64,000 nt of DNA from Thermoplasmatales archaeon SW_10_69_26 (GCA_003009755.1 PXUB01000042.1:55821-119820); one strand, 5' to 3'. Positions 1 through 7,189 are shown, counted from the first letter of the stretch. Made by a program: numbers and translations. The notes: a model not told the origin generated them from the letters alone.

Positions 1-1186
1 AGACGCCGGGGTAGTAGTTGTCGAACGTGATATGGTTGTAGGCGAACTCGAAGTCGACGCCGGGCGCGTCGAGGCCGTCGTTCTGGGCGAAGAAGTCGCT
101 GGAGAACCCGGAGTCGACGTACCCGATCGTGTCCCACACGGTGCCCCAGTCGTTGAACTCGCCGCCCCAGGCGCCGGCCTCGGGCGCGGCGTTCCACTCG
201 GCGAAGCTCGGGTTGGCGTTCAGCCGCTGCTTGATGAGTTCGGCGAGCGCGGTCGTGACCTTGACCTCGGCCGGCTCCATCTGCGCGGCGGGCAGCATCG
301 TCAACACGAAGTTGCCCTCACGCAGGCAGACCTCGCCCTCGCCGGCGACGTTGGGCGGGTTCACGCACTGCACCTCGCGGCTGGAGTCGATCAACGCGTT
401 GGCCGGGTAGAGCATGCCGTGCAGGTCGCTGGCGAGGTGGATGTCCGTGAAGTTCGTCGTCAGCCACGTCCAGAACGCCCGCGTCTCCGGCTCCTTGAGC
501 GCGGCGTGCGAGAGCTCGGTCGTGTTGCCGCGGCTCCAGCCGGTCGTCGGGGCCTGGCGGTTGAGGTCGGTCCCGTTGCCGTTGCCGCGAACGTAGTTCT
601 GCGTCTCGACGCCGGCGACGGAGAGGTACTCGGCGTCGTTTTGCCGGTACTCCGCCTGCTCGTGAGTCCAACCGTCGGGGTTGGGGAATAGGAAGATCAA
701 CCGCGTGTAGTCCAGCATGGCGAGCCGGTCCTCGGTCGCCACGCCGGTGTCCGTCTCGTCGTTGGTGGCCTTGGCGAAGTCCTCGATGACGCGGAGACCC
801 CCCTCGCGGCCACCCTTCTCGTTGCCGTGGATCGAGAGCATGAACAGGACGTTCAGCTTCTCGTCCTCGGGCACGGTCGACGCCTCGTTCGTGACCGTGA
901 CGGCGAACGTCGGGAACGTGTCGTGACCGCCGGCTGCGTTGTCCCAGCCGTAGGATGGCCCGATCTCGTGGTAGGTCACGAGGTCGGGGTTCTCCTCCTC
1001 GAGGGTCTCGAGCCCGTCGAGCGCGTCCTCCAGGGACGCGAAGTCGTTCGTCTCCATCGCCTCCGGGAACAGCCGTCCCGTGACCGTGCGGGCCTCCTCC
1101 CCGAACAGGCCGGGGGTCGGGAGGGCCGAGGCCATCGGCGTCGTGATCATCACCGCCGCCAGCAGGATCGCTCCAACCCGTCGCAT
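1..1186 (-). CDS. Secreted M14-family zinc carboxypeptidase (C-terminus beyond left edge)
   Basis: At least 395 codons are present and the frame is open to the window edge, so the C-terminus is missing. The ATG at 1186 is followed by a signal peptide (residues 1 to about 21, hydrophobic core then A-S-A). M14 metallopeptidase signatures occur in order: HGNE (His120, Glu123; zinc ligands), NPDGW near 170, an Asn-Arg pair in GTDLNRQ (209-210; substrate carboxylate binding) and DLHGM (His256; third zinc ligand). The catalytic Glu lies further downstream or beyond the edge. The family hydrolyses C-terminal or cell-wall-type peptide bonds; with an export signal it probably acts outside the cell. 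A GGAGGGTGAG run at about 1200-1209 could be a Shine-Dalgarno site but is about 14 nt from the ATG. The next gene is divergent. The family call is firm; the substrate is unknown. Confidence 0.87.
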   Translation of the reverse strand, partial: MRRVGAILLAAVMITTPMASALPTPGLFGEEARTVTGRLFPEAMETNDFASLEDALDGLETLEEENPDLVTYHEIGPSYGWDNAAGGHDTFPTFAVTVTNEASTVPEDEKLNVLFMLSIHGNEKGGREGGLRVIEDFAKATNDETDTGVATEDRLAMLDYTRLIFLFPNPDGWTHEQAEYRQNDAEYLSVAGVETQNYVRGNGNGTDLNRQAPTTGWSRGNTTELSHAALKEPETRAFWTWLTTNFTDIHLASDLHGMLYPANALIDSSREVQCVNPPNVAGEGEVCLREGNFVLTMLPAAQMEPAEVKVTTALAELIKQRLNANPSFAEWNAAPEAGAWGGEFNDWGTVWDTIGYVDSGFSSDFFAQNDGLDAPGVDFEFAYNHITFDNYYPGV

Positions 1187-1265
1187 GCTCGCTCGCTACT
1201 CACCCTCCGGCTACTTAGGCGTTGTTGGTGAACGGACGGGCGCTTCACCCAGCCGTCCCCTCAGG

Positions 1266-1282
1266 CCGCAAACGTCGTAGGC
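1266..1282 (+). promoter_or_regulatory. Putative BRE/TATA promoter of the cyclo-ligase gene
   Basis: The element CCGCAAACGTCGTAGG resembles other promoter-like motifs in this window (for example the one before the PlsC gene). It lies about 25-30 nt upstream of the ATG at 1304, as expected for a leaderless archaeal transcript. No Shine-Dalgarno sequence precedes the ATG. Confidence 0.4.
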
Positions 1283-1303
1283 CAGGTCCGACTAGGCCGA
1301 CCG

Positions 1304-2014
1304 ATGCCCTTCGACACGAAGCAGGCCGCACGCGAGCGCGTCTGGTCCACGCTCGAGGACGAGGGCCTGGCCCGGTTCCCCTTCCCGCCCCAGGGACGGA
1401 TCCCGAACTTCGCCGGAGCCCAGGATGCCGCCGCCCGGCTCGTCGACCAGCCGCTTTTGCGCGAGGCCGACCGCGTCAAGGTCAACCCCGACGCGCCCCA
1501 ACGCTTCGTGCGCCAGGCCCTGCTCGAGGCCGGCACCAGGGTGTTCGTCCCGACCCCGCGCCTGCGGGGTGGGTTCAAGCGCTTGGACCCCGACGCGATC
1601 GCGGCCGAGGACCTGGCGGACGCAGCCAAGCTCTCGCAGATGGACGCCCACGCCGAACCGGTCGACCTCGACGAGCTGCCCGCCATGGACGCGATCGTCG
1701 CCGGCAGCGTCGCCGTCACCCGCGAGGGCCGCCGCGCGGGCAAGGGCGAGGGCTACACCGACCTCGAGTACGCGATCTTGCGCGAGCTCGGCCACCCGGA
1801 CACGCCCGTCGCCACCACCGTCCACCCGGTCCAGATCGTCGACGGCCTACCGCGCGACGACACCGACGTCCCGCTGTCGCTCGTCGTCAGCCCCGAGGAG
1901 GCGATCCGTGTCGACGAGACGCCGCCCGCGCCGGAGGGCATCGATTGGACGAAGCTCGACGAGGACCGCATCGAGGAGATGCCCGTGCTCGCTGAGATGC
2001 GCCAGCGGTCGTGA
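1304..2014 (+). CDS. 5-formyltetrahydrofolate cyclo-ligase family protein
   Basis: 236 residues, soluble. The region at residues 142-155 (GRRAGKGEGYTDLE) is the nucleotide/substrate-binding signature of the 5-formyl-THF cyclo-ligase (MTHFS-like) superfamily in its archaeal variant. The upstream segment V-P-T-P-R-L-R-G-G-F is also typical of this branch. Bacterial and eukaryotic members convert 5-formyl-THF to 5,10-methenyl-THF using ATP; the archaeal branch is poorly characterised, so the exact reaction is inferred. The ATG at 1304 has no Shine-Dalgarno site but a TATA-like element sits about 28 nt upstream, suggesting a leaderless message. It is divergent from the M14 peptidase and stands alone; the next coding sequences are on the other strand. 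Confidence 0.8.
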   Translation: MPFDTKQAARERVWSTLEDEGLARFPFPPQGRIPNFAGAQDAAARLVDQPLLREADRVKVNPDAPQRFVRQALLEAGTRVFVPTPRLRGGFKRLDPDAIAAEDLADAAKLSQMDAHAEPVDLDELPAMDAIVAGSVAVTREGRRAGKGEGYTDLEYAILRELGHPDTPVATTVHPVQIVDGLPRDDTDVPLSLVVSPEEAIRVDETPPAPEGIDWTKLDEDRIEEMPVLAEMRQRS

Positions 2015-2023
2015 CGGGCGCAA

Positions 2024-2140
2024 AGCTAAGTCTGGCGAGCGGCGGTCCAGTGAGAAGGGACAAAGGGAAGGCCCAGGTCGATCCGAGGATCGACGTGGGC
2101 TAGGCGTCCTCGCGGACGCAGCCGGGGAAGGCGAGACCGG
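2024..2140 (+). other. Spacer with a promoter-like motif and two tandem hairpins; possible small RNA or terminator
   Basis: Ten bases after the cyclo-ligase stop there is a TATA-like GCAAAGCTAAGTC (2024-2037). A long hairpin follows at 2071-2100: the arms GCCCA-x-GTCGATCC and GGATCGAC-x-TGGGC pair over 13 bp with one mismatch and a 2-nt loop. A second perfect hairpin lies at 2104-2119 (GCGTCC, loop TCGC, GGACGC). No open frame with coding character covers it. It may be a short structured RNA starting near 2060, or simply a double terminator between convergent units. I recognise no known RNA family. Confidence 0.4.
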
Positions 2141-2268
2141 TCAGTAGGGGCTGTCGAGGCGCTCGACGTCGGTGGCGCGGAGGCCTCGGTCGCCCTCTTC
2201 GATCTCGAACTCGAACTCGTCCCCTTCTTGGGGCTCACCGCCTTCGATGTCGTCCATGTGGAAGAATC
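2141..2268 (-). pseudogene. Truncated cold-shock protein gene (C-terminal half only)
   Basis: Read on the minus strand this begins FFHMDDIEGGEPQEG and runs through EFEFEIEEGDRGLRATD to a TGA at 2141. This is the second half of a CspA-like domain, from RNP-2 to the end. The N-terminal half, with the start codon and the KGYGF RNP-1 motif, is missing. The sequence upstream of the break (around 2269-2290) resembles the 5' flank of the neighbouring intact copy, suggesting an internal deletion that removed the start. It shares a perfect 100-bp segment with the damaged copy at 2558-2726. Confidence 0.75.
2168..2267 (-). repeat. 100-bp perfect direct repeat, copy 1 (cold-shock 3' segment)
   Basis: Identical by eye to 2591-2690, from GTCGGTGGCG to GGAAGAAT on the plus strand, and covering the RNP-2-to-C-terminus part of the cold-shock domain. 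Divergence begins abruptly at both ends, apart from a short shared GCTGTCGAGGCG further 3'. This suggests recent duplication or gene conversion rather than selection on a protein, because both copies are broken. Confidence 0.85.
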
Positions 2269-2294
2269 GTGTGGGGTAGGACGATCGCTACAGG

Positions 2295-2513
2295 CTAGGT
2301 GCCTCCGCCACCGCCGGTCTCGATCCGGTCCAGCTGTTTGGCCCGCAACCCGCGGGGGCCCTCCTCGATCTCGAACGCGAACTCCTCGCCCTGCTGGGGC
2401 TCGGGGCCGTCGATGTCCTCCAGGTGGGAGAAGGGATCATCGTCGGCGTCGGTCGTCTCGAGGAAGCCGTATCCTTTCCGGTCGTGGAAGAACGTGGCCT
2501 TCCCGCTCGGCAT
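2295..2513 (-). CDS. CspA-family cold-shock protein (divergent copy)
   Basis: 72 residues from the ATG at 2513 (MPSGKATFF); an upstream in-frame start at 2534 would add seven residues but lacks family support. It is a single cold-shock (OB-fold) domain. RNP-1 is RKGYGFLE, but RNP-2 reads PFSHL where the usual form is VFxHF/M, so one aromatic RNA-binding position is a Ser. It ends in a Gly-rich tail (GGGGGT). Members bind single-stranded nucleic acid and act as RNA chaperones. It lies in a same-strand array with one canonical copy and two broken copies. Shine-Dalgarno support is weak. Confidence 0.8.
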   Translation of the reverse strand: MPSGKATFFHDRKGYGFLETTDADDDPFSHLEDIDGPEPQQGEEFAFEIEEGPRGLRAKQLDRIETGGGGGT

Positions 2514-2557
2514 GGTGGGGCTCCGTTGGAGCAACGATCGCCCGCCGTCAGGCGACC

Positions 2558-2726
2558 TCAGAAGCCTCCGCCGCTGTCGAGGCGGCTGATGTCGGTGGCG
2601 CGGAGGCCTCGGTCGCCCTCTTCGATCTCGAACTCGAACTCGTCCCCTTCTTGGGGCTCACCGCCTTCGATGTCGTCCATGTGGAAGAATTCCGGTCGTG
2701 GAAGAACGTGACTTTCCCGCTCGGCA
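2558..2726 (-). pseudogene. Cold-shock protein gene with internal deletion and frameshift
   Basis: It starts normally (ATG at 2726, MPSGKVTFFHDR). After HDR about 43 nt are missing relative to the intact copy at 2774-2992, removing KGYGF and the loop up to RNP-2 and shifting the frame. The remainder (FFHMDDIEGGEPQEG...TDISRLDSGGGF, stop at 2558) is intact in another frame. The deletion lies between two TTCTTCCAC motifs that encode FFH in RNP-1 and RNP-2, so slippage at a short repeat is a plausible cause. The original start and stop are both still visible. Confidence 0.8.
2591..2690 (-). repeat. 100-bp perfect direct repeat, copy 2 (cold-shock 3' segment)
   Basis: The partner of 2168-2267, inside the deletion-damaged cold-shock copy. 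The repeats are 423 bp apart, with the intact divergent copy between them. Confidence 0.85.
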
Positions 2727-2773
2727 TTGTCGAACCTCGCTGTGTTTGTCTCGGTATCGGAGATCGGTGAGGC

Positions 2774-2992
2774 TTAGAAGCCTCCGCCGCCACCGCTGTC
2801 GGTGCGGGTGAGGTCGGTGGCGCGGAGACCGCGCTCTCCCTCTTCGATCTCGAACTCGAACTCTTCGCCCTCTTGGGGCTCAGGGCCGTCGATGTCGTCC
2901 ATGTGGAAGAAGACGTCGTCGTCGGCCTCGGGGGTTTCGATGAAACCGTACCCCTTCCTATCGTGGAAGAAGGCTACCTTACCGCTAGCCAT
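2774..2992 (-). CDS. CspA-family cold-shock protein (canonical copy)
   Basis: 72 residues from the ATG at 2992 (MASGKVAFF). It is one cold-shock OB-fold with both RNA-binding motifs: RNP-1 RKGYGFIE at residues 12-19 and RNP-2 VFFHM at 27-31. The second half is very acidic and the tail is GGGGGF. The start at 2992 is preferred over the in-frame ATG at 3001 because the promoter-like element at 3011-3030 places the transcription start at about 2995, a leaderless arrangement, and because MxSGKV matches the sister copies. Expected role: RNA chaperone or cold-stress translation factor. It is the most promoter-proximal and best conserved member of the array. Confidence 0.88.
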   Translation of the reverse strand: MASGKVAFFHDRKGYGFIETPEADDDVFFHMDDIDGPEPQEGEEFEFEIEEGERGLRATDLTRTDSGGGGGF

Positions 2993-3010
2993 CAAACCCA
3001 TTCAAGAACG

Positions 3011-3030
3011 CCTATTTGATAAGCTTTTCC
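3011..3030 (-). promoter_or_regulatory. BRE/TATA promoter of the cold-shock gene
   Basis: On the minus strand GGAAAAGCTTATCAAATAGG combines a purine-rich BRE (GGAAAA) with an AT-rich TATA-like core. Its centre is about 27 nt from the ATG at 2992, giving a leaderless transcript. It is among the AT-richest short stretches of this window. Confidence 0.6.
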
Positions 3031-3056
3031 CTCCTGGTCGGGGGGCCTCGGCGGTT

Positions 3057-3494
3057 TCAGGCCCGTTCGAGCGCCGAATCGACGTCCTCACGCCGAACCT
3101 CCAGCGTCGCTTCGACGCGACCGTCCCGGACGAGGACGGGGACCTCCTGCAACCATCGATCCCGCAGGCGCTCGTCCTCGGTCACGTCGACCTCCCACAA
3201 GGCGAAGCCGAGCTCGGCCTGGGCATCGCGCAGGATCGCCCGAGCCTCGTCGCAGTGCGCGCACTCGTCGCGCACGACGAGCAGCAACGTCTCCCGACCG
3301 GGATCCTCCTCCACTCGCAGACTGAACGCCAGAGCCGTCAACAGACCCCCAGCGAGGATCAGGCCGGCGCCCAGCCGCCGCGATCCCCGGGCCAGGCGCT
3401 CGAGGCCCAGCCCGAGGACGGCGGTGGCGATCGCCAGCAGGACGCCCGTCGCCTCCGTGAACCGGCGAGCGGGCAGCTCGAACATCGGCCTCAC
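3057..3494 (-). CDS. Membrane-anchored glutaredoxin/thioredoxin-like protein
   Basis: 145 residues from a GTG at 3494 that overlaps the TGA of the upstream cytochrome gene (GTGA), so it is the last gene of the respiratory operon. Two hydrophobic segments (about 15-31 and 40-58) precede a glutaredoxin-like domain. That domain has the redox pair C78-A-H-C81 in DECAHCDEA, an amphipathic helix, the strand LWEVDVTED and the EVPVLV cis-proline loop. The fold is the small glutaredoxin-2/DUF836-like type. With tandem N-terminal TM helices it may maintain thiols or assist metal or cofactor insertion in the adjacent bc complex; that role is inferred from position only. Confidence 0.7.
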   Translation of the reverse strand: MRPMFELPARRFTEATGVLLAIATAVLGLGLERLARGSRRLGAGLILAGGLLTALAFSLRVEEDPGRETLLLVVRDECAHCDEARAILRDAQAELGFALWEVDVTEDERLRDRWLQEVPVLVRDGRVEATLEVRREDVDSALERA

Positions 3495-4312
3495 CGCACG
3501 CGGTAGTAGTTGCGGTTCAGCTTGAAGACACGGTCGCCCTCGTCCATCATGCGCTCACGCCACGTCTTGATGCCGACGTACGTGAGCACCGCCAAGGTCA
3601 GCGGTAACAGCACCGTCATCCAGCTCAAAAGATCCCACTGCAAGAACTGGAAGAAGGGACCGATCAGGTCCTGGCCGAACTTGGTGGCCGTGACGGGCCA
3701 GCGGTTGTAGATCACGTTGTTGATCGAGTAGACGCTGGCCATCGTCAGGACGCCGAGCGCGAACACGCCCACGGAGGTCGTGAACGGCTGCTCCTGTGGG
3801 CGTTGGGCCTTCCCCCGATCCAGGAACGGGATCAGGAACAGCGGGATCAGCAACGGTGTGTGGAGCCCGATCAGACCCATCAGCTTGGCGTTCATCGGCC
3901 CGATGATCGGGAGCTGCACGATGGCGGTGCTGGGGCCCATGTCCCAGGGGGTCCACCACTGGCGGTCCCAGACGTGCCACCACTCGCCGACCCAGGCGCC
4001 CTCGGGGCCGTTCAACAGCTGGAAGTCGTTGCCCAGCTTGAGGAGCCCGTAGGACCACAGGAGGTACCAGTCCGGCAGGATGACCTCGGGTTGGCCGGCC
4101 GGATTGGCCGGTCCCTCGAGGAAGTAGGGCATGAACGCGGCCAGGTACAGCAGGGCCGCGGTGAAGAAGCAGACGATGACGATGTTGCGCACCATCTCGT
4201 GGGGCCAGAAGGGGAAGCCCTCGACCGGGCGCAGGGATTTCTCATCCCGGCGCTGGTTGTCCATGCGTTCGGCCTCCTCCACGTACTCCTGGGTGAGGGC
4301 CTTCAGGCTCAC
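3491..4312 (-). CDS. Cytochrome bc complex cytochrome b, C-terminal half (subunit IV/PetD-like)
   Basis: 273 residues from a GTG at 4312, with GGGGAGGGGTC (about 4317-4327) as a good Shine-Dalgarno site. It has a hydrophilic N-terminus, a first TM helix at about 42-65, then PDWYLLWSYGLLK, the local form of the PEWY-type quinol-oxidation-site motif, and further TM helices. It is longer than subunit IV (about 160 residues), with a Trp-rich loop (about 105-125) and extra C-terminal helices. It supplies the Qo-site half of a split cytochrome b, partnering the next upstream gene. The operon order (cupredoxin, small membrane protein, Rieske, cyt b, this, CxxC protein) supports a bc-type quinol oxidase. 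Confidence 0.85.
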   Translation of the reverse strand: MSLKALTQEYVEEAERMDNQRRDEKSLRPVEGFPFWPHEMVRNIVIVCFFTAALLYLAAFMPYFLEGPANPAGQPEVILPDWYLLWSYGLLKLGNDFQLLNGPEGAWVGEWWHVWDRQWWTPWDMGPSTAIVQLPIIGPMNAKLMGLIGLHTPLLIPLFLIPFLDRGKAQRPQEQPFTTSVGVFALGVLTMASVYSINNVIYNRWPVTATKFGQDLIGPFFQFLQWDLLSWMTVLLPLTLAVLTYVGIKTWRERMMDEGDRVFKLNRNYYRVR

Positions 4313-4375
4313 TGCGGACCCCTCCCCGTCGTCGGATGCCGTGTGAACGGTGTGGGCGTGGTCATCGTCGTCTCC

Positions 4376-5179
4376 TCAGTGCGGCTCCGCGATGCCTTGC
4401 CACCAGACGATGGCGACGTGAGCGATCGAGGCGCCGAACGTCAAAAGCGGTAGCAGGATGACGTGCAAGACGTACATCCGCGTCACGGTCTCCTGTCCGA
4501 GCTCGACGCCCCCGAACAGCAGCCCGGCCAGCCACTTGCCGAGGATCGGTGTCGACAACGACATCTCCAACCCGATCCGGCCGGCCCAGAACGACAGCTG
4601 GCTCCAGGGCAGGATGTAGCCGGTGTAACCGAGCCCGAGCGTGAGCAGGAACAGGACGACGCCGAGCAGCCAGTTCAGCTCGCGCGGTTTCTTGTACGCC
4701 TGCGTGAAGTAGACGCGGGCCATGTGCAGCACGACCGCGGACACCATGACCATCGCGCTCCAGAAGTGGACGGCGCGGATCATGAAGCCCAGCGGCATCT
4801 CGGTCATGATCAAGGCGACCGACTGCCAGGCTTGCGTCGCCTCGCCGACGCCCTCCATCATGACCGAGGACGTCGACGGGATGTAGTAGAACGTGAGCAG
4901 GATGCCGGAGATCGTGGCGAAGATGAACGCCAGGAACACGATCGAGCCCAGCGCGTACAGCGGGTACCAGTACCAGATGACGCGCAGGTTGTACTTCTCC
5001 GTGTGCGTGCGCGGGAGCTCGAAGTTCAGCTGATGGTAGAAGTGCTGGATGCTGTCCGCGTAGTTGCGGATGCGGTAGCGCTCGTCGAGCCAGGCGAAGG
5101 CCGCCAGCAGGAGCTTGGCGATTGGGCCGGGCTCGGTGAAGTCGTCGTCACGGCGAGCTTCGACGCCGTCCGGACTCAA
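4376..5179 (-). CDS. Cytochrome bc complex cytochrome b, N-terminal heme-binding half
   Basis: 267 residues. The start is TTG at 5179: no earlier ATG or GTG fits, and the upstream GGAGGTGGGC (about 5187-5196) is a strong Shine-Dalgarno site. There are four main TM helices. Bis-histidine ligands for two b hemes are His138/His239 and His152/His254. The spacing is 14 residues in the first helix and 15 in the second, the cytochrome b6-type spacing. The stretch YWYPLYALG, the phrase KKPRELNW and the C-terminal IAEPH match haloarchaeal-type cytochrome b. It carries electrons across the membrane in the Q-cycle. The gene nearly abuts the Rieske stop codon (5182), so translation is probably coupled. 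Confidence 0.92.
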   Translation of the reverse strand: MSPDGVEARRDDDFTEPGPIAKLLLAAFAWLDERYRIRNYADSIQHFYHQLNFELPRTHTEKYNLRVIWYWYPLYALGSIVFLAFIFATISGILLTFYYIPSTSSVMMEGVGEATQAWQSVALIMTEMPLGFMIRAVHFWSAMVMVSAVVLHMARVYFTQAYKKPRELNWLLGVVLFLLTLGLGYTGYILPWSQLSFWAGRIGLEMSLSTPILGKWLAGLLFGGVELGQETVTRMYVLHVILLPLLTFGASIAHVAIVWWQGIAEPH

Positions 5180-5181
5180 GG

Positions 5182-6051
5182 CTAGTGCCCACCTCCGCCC
5201 TCGCCGCCTCCGCCCCCGCCGCCGCCACCGGGACCGGCGTCGGGGTACTCGAAGATCGTGCGGTTGTACGTCTCGATCTGGAACGGATCGTAGCGGGACA
5301 GGTGGCAGGTGCAGAAGATCGTGTCGCCGTAACCGGACGAGATCGCCAGCTCGGCGGTGTGGAAGTCCGGCACGCAGCAGAAGTGCGTGCAGAACGAGCA
5401 GCAGGCCATGAAGATGTCATCCGGGTCGTCCGGATGCTCGGGGAACCAGCCCTCGCGGATCTCGTCCGCGATCGGCGTGGGGACCGTCGACATGAACCCC
5501 AGCTCCTCCTTCGGGGCTCGAACGATGATGCCGCTGATCTTGCTCTCGGGCTCGACGCCCTCCGAGCGCCATCGGAACGCGGCGCCCGATCCGGGGTAGC
5601 CCTCCCACTGCTCGTCGGGCGTGTCCTTCGGGAAGTCGCTGTAGTGGACCTCCTCGTCGATGTGCTCGGTGAACCAGGCGTCGAAGCCCTTGGCGACCTT
5701 CTCCTCGCTGACGTCGTAGCGGAGGACGTTGTCGGACTCGAAGCCCTGGAACGTCCCGGGCGCGCGCTCGTGAGAGCAATACTTGTACCACTTGAGCTGG
5801 TCCTCGGCGGCGTCGGGCCGGCCGCGGAGGATCCCGTCGTCGGTGATCTCCAGCGGGATCAACGGCAGGCCGTAGGGCGCCGGCGAGCCGGGGAGGACGC
5901 GCATGCCAGGGTACGAGATGTTGACGATCTCGACGCCGACGTCGGACACGGGTTGCAGCATGCCGAACCCGGCGGCGGTCACGGCACCGCCTGCCCCGAC
6001 ACCGGCACAGGCTTTCACGAAGCTCCTCCGATCGAATCCGTCTCCTGGCAT
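5182..6051 (-). CDS. Rieske [2Fe-2S] protein of the bc complex, TAT-exported
   Basis: 289 residues from the ATG at 6051; a longer frame from 6075 would overlap the previous gene and was not chosen. The N-terminus has a twin-arginine signal (DRRSFVKA followed by a Gly/Ala-rich hydrophobic segment), so the protein is exported folded and probably stays anchored by this segment. Cluster ligands are in CTHFCC (about residue 218) and CTCHLSRYDPF (about 247), a C-x-H...C-x-x-H pattern. The CC and RYDPF forms resemble haloarchaeal Rieske proteins more than the classical CTHLGC/CPCHGS. About 100 residues of insertion separate the signal from the cluster domain. The tail is almost pure Gly with a final His, and its codons also form the Shine-Dalgarno site of the next gene. 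Confidence 0.9.
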   Translation of the reverse strand: MPGDGFDRRSFVKACAGVGAGGAVTAAGFGMLQPVSDVGVEIVNISYPGMRVLPGSPAPYGLPLIPLEITDDGILRGRPDAAEDQLKWYKYCSHERAPGTFQGFESDNVLRYDVSEEKVAKGFDAWFTEHIDEEVHYSDFPKDTPDEQWEGYPGSGAAFRWRSEGVEPESKISGIIVRAPKEELGFMSTVPTPIADEIREGWFPEHPDDPDDIFMACCSFCTHFCCVPDFHTAELAISSGYGDTIFCTCHLSRYDPFQIETYNRTIFEYPDAGPGGGGGGGGGEGGGGH

Positions 6052-6056
6052 GGTTC

Positions 6057-6344
6057 TCACAGCAGGTCTTCCCACTTCTCCTTCCGCTGCTTCACGACGA
6101 TGATGTCGTCGAGGTAGAAGCGGCGGTAGAGGGCGAGGATGACGCCCAGCACGAGGAACGCGCTAGCGAGCCAGAACGTGAGGATCTGTTGAGCGTTGGG
6201 CGAGTTCCAGCCGAGCACGACGCCGGCCGAGAACAGGCCCACGAACGCGAGCTCCACGATCGTCAGCAACACGATGGCGACAGCCACGCCAAGCGGGGCC
6301 TCGGCCGGTTCGTGTCGGACGACGTCGCCGGGCTCTCTCGCCAC
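6057..6344 (-). CDS. Small two-TM membrane protein of the respiratory operon
   Basis: 95 residues from a GTG at 6344, with a TGAGGTG element a few bases upstream. It has two hydrophobic helices, about 18-42 and 55-75, a short loop containing GWNSPNAQQ, and a basic, acidic-mixed C-terminal tail (DDIIVVKQRKEKW). No family is recognised. It lies 9 bp after the cupredoxin gene and 5 bp before the Rieske start, so it is probably an accessory subunit of the bc complex or of its link to the copper protein. Small two-helix subunits are common in such complexes; that assignment is inferred. Confidence 0.75.
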   Translation of the reverse strand: MAREPGDVVRHEPAEAPLGVAVAIVLLTIVELAFVGLFSAGVVLGWNSPNAQQILTFWLASAFLVLGVILALYRRFYLDDIIVVKQRKEKWEDLL

Positions 6345-6353
6345 TCGAACACC

Positions 6354-7133
6354 TCACAAGATCAGGTAGATGCCGAGCCCGATCAGAGCCACCGCGATCA
6401 GGACTTGCGCCACGCGGCCGGGCGAGGGCAGGATGGGCTCCACCATCTCGCGCTCGTCGCCTTCCGCGGCGCCTGCGGCCACCGTGATCGTCTCGGGGCC
6501 ACCGGCGCGATGATCGGTCACGTTCTTGGACTCGCCGTAGCGGAGGAAGAAGAACGTGGCGAACAGGACGATGAAGATGATGACGAAGGAGATGACACCG
6601 ACCCAGTAGGCGAGGTAGTCGACACCGAAGTCCTCGATGCCGCCCTCCTCGCCGCCACCGGTCGCGCCGACGGCGAGCGTGCCCTCCATGCCTTGGGACT
6701 GGTGACCGGGAACCGAGCAGATGTAGCCGACCTCGCCCTCGTAATCCTCGCCGAACGTGACGGTGAGGTTGTACTCCTCACCGGGGTCGAGCAGCGGCGT
6801 CTTGACCGCCTCGCCGTTGCCGTCTTCGCGCTGCCGGACGTCCTCCTCGGCGTGTTCGAAGTCTTGGCTGAGGAACGCGAAGTCGTGGGCGACCCCCCCG
6901 ACGTTGACGACGTGGAAGGTCACCTCGGTGTTGGGGCCGACCGTCATCTCTTCGGGATGGGTCGCGAACGGATCGTCCTGGCCCGGACCCAAGCGAACCT
7001 CGATCGTGGCTTCCGTGGGGCCGGTGAGCTCGTCCTCGGCGGCGTCGCCCTCCTGAGCGGCGACGAGGCCGGAGGCCAACGCGAAACCCGCGATCACGGC
7101 GACCAGGAGGGCGCATCGGGCTCGGGTTCCCAT
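6354..7133 (-). CDS. Membrane-anchored blue-copper (cupredoxin/halocyanin-like) protein
   Basis: 259 residues with an N-terminal signal peptide (to about AQE at 26-28). The cupredoxin domain (about 40-155) carries a type-1 copper site: His83 in GGVAHDF, then Cys139, His144 and Met149 in the CSVPGHQSQGM loop. It is followed by a Gly-rich linker, a TM helix (about 174-196), a cytoplasmic-side stretch of about 40 residues and a final hydrophobic helix (about 240-258). As first gene of the bc operon it probably takes electrons from the Rieske protein and passes them to a terminal oxidase outside this window. The insertion between the first His and the Cys is longer than in plastocyanin. The double membrane anchor is unusual for a mobile carrier. 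Confidence 0.9.
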   Translation of the reverse strand: MGTRARCALLVAVIAGFALASGLVAAQEGDAAEDELTGPTEATIEVRLGPGQDDPFATHPEEMTVGPNTEVTFHVVNVGGVAHDFAFLSQDFEHAEEDVRQREDGNGEAVKTPLLDPGEEYNLTVTFGEDYEGEVGYICSVPGHQSQGMEGTLAVGATGGGEEGGIEDFGVDYLAYWVGVISFVIIFIVLFATFFFLRYGESKNVTDHRAGGPETITVAAGAAEGDEREMVEPILPSPGRVAQVLIAVALIGLGIYLIL

Positions 7134-7160
7134 GATGACGTCTCGCCGAAGCGAGTCGAC

Positions 7161-7178
7161 CTATTAGACTTTTGCTTA
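7161..7178 (-). promoter_or_regulatory. Putative promoter of the respiratory operon
   Basis: The minus strand shows GCAAAAGTCTAATAGG about 30-45 nt before the ATG at 7133. BRE-like GCAAAA is followed by a TATA-like core, matching other promoter candidates in the window. It lies just inside the end of the fold-back repeat at 7190-7357. Confidence 0.5.
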
Positions 7179-7189
7179 GCCGACCCCCG

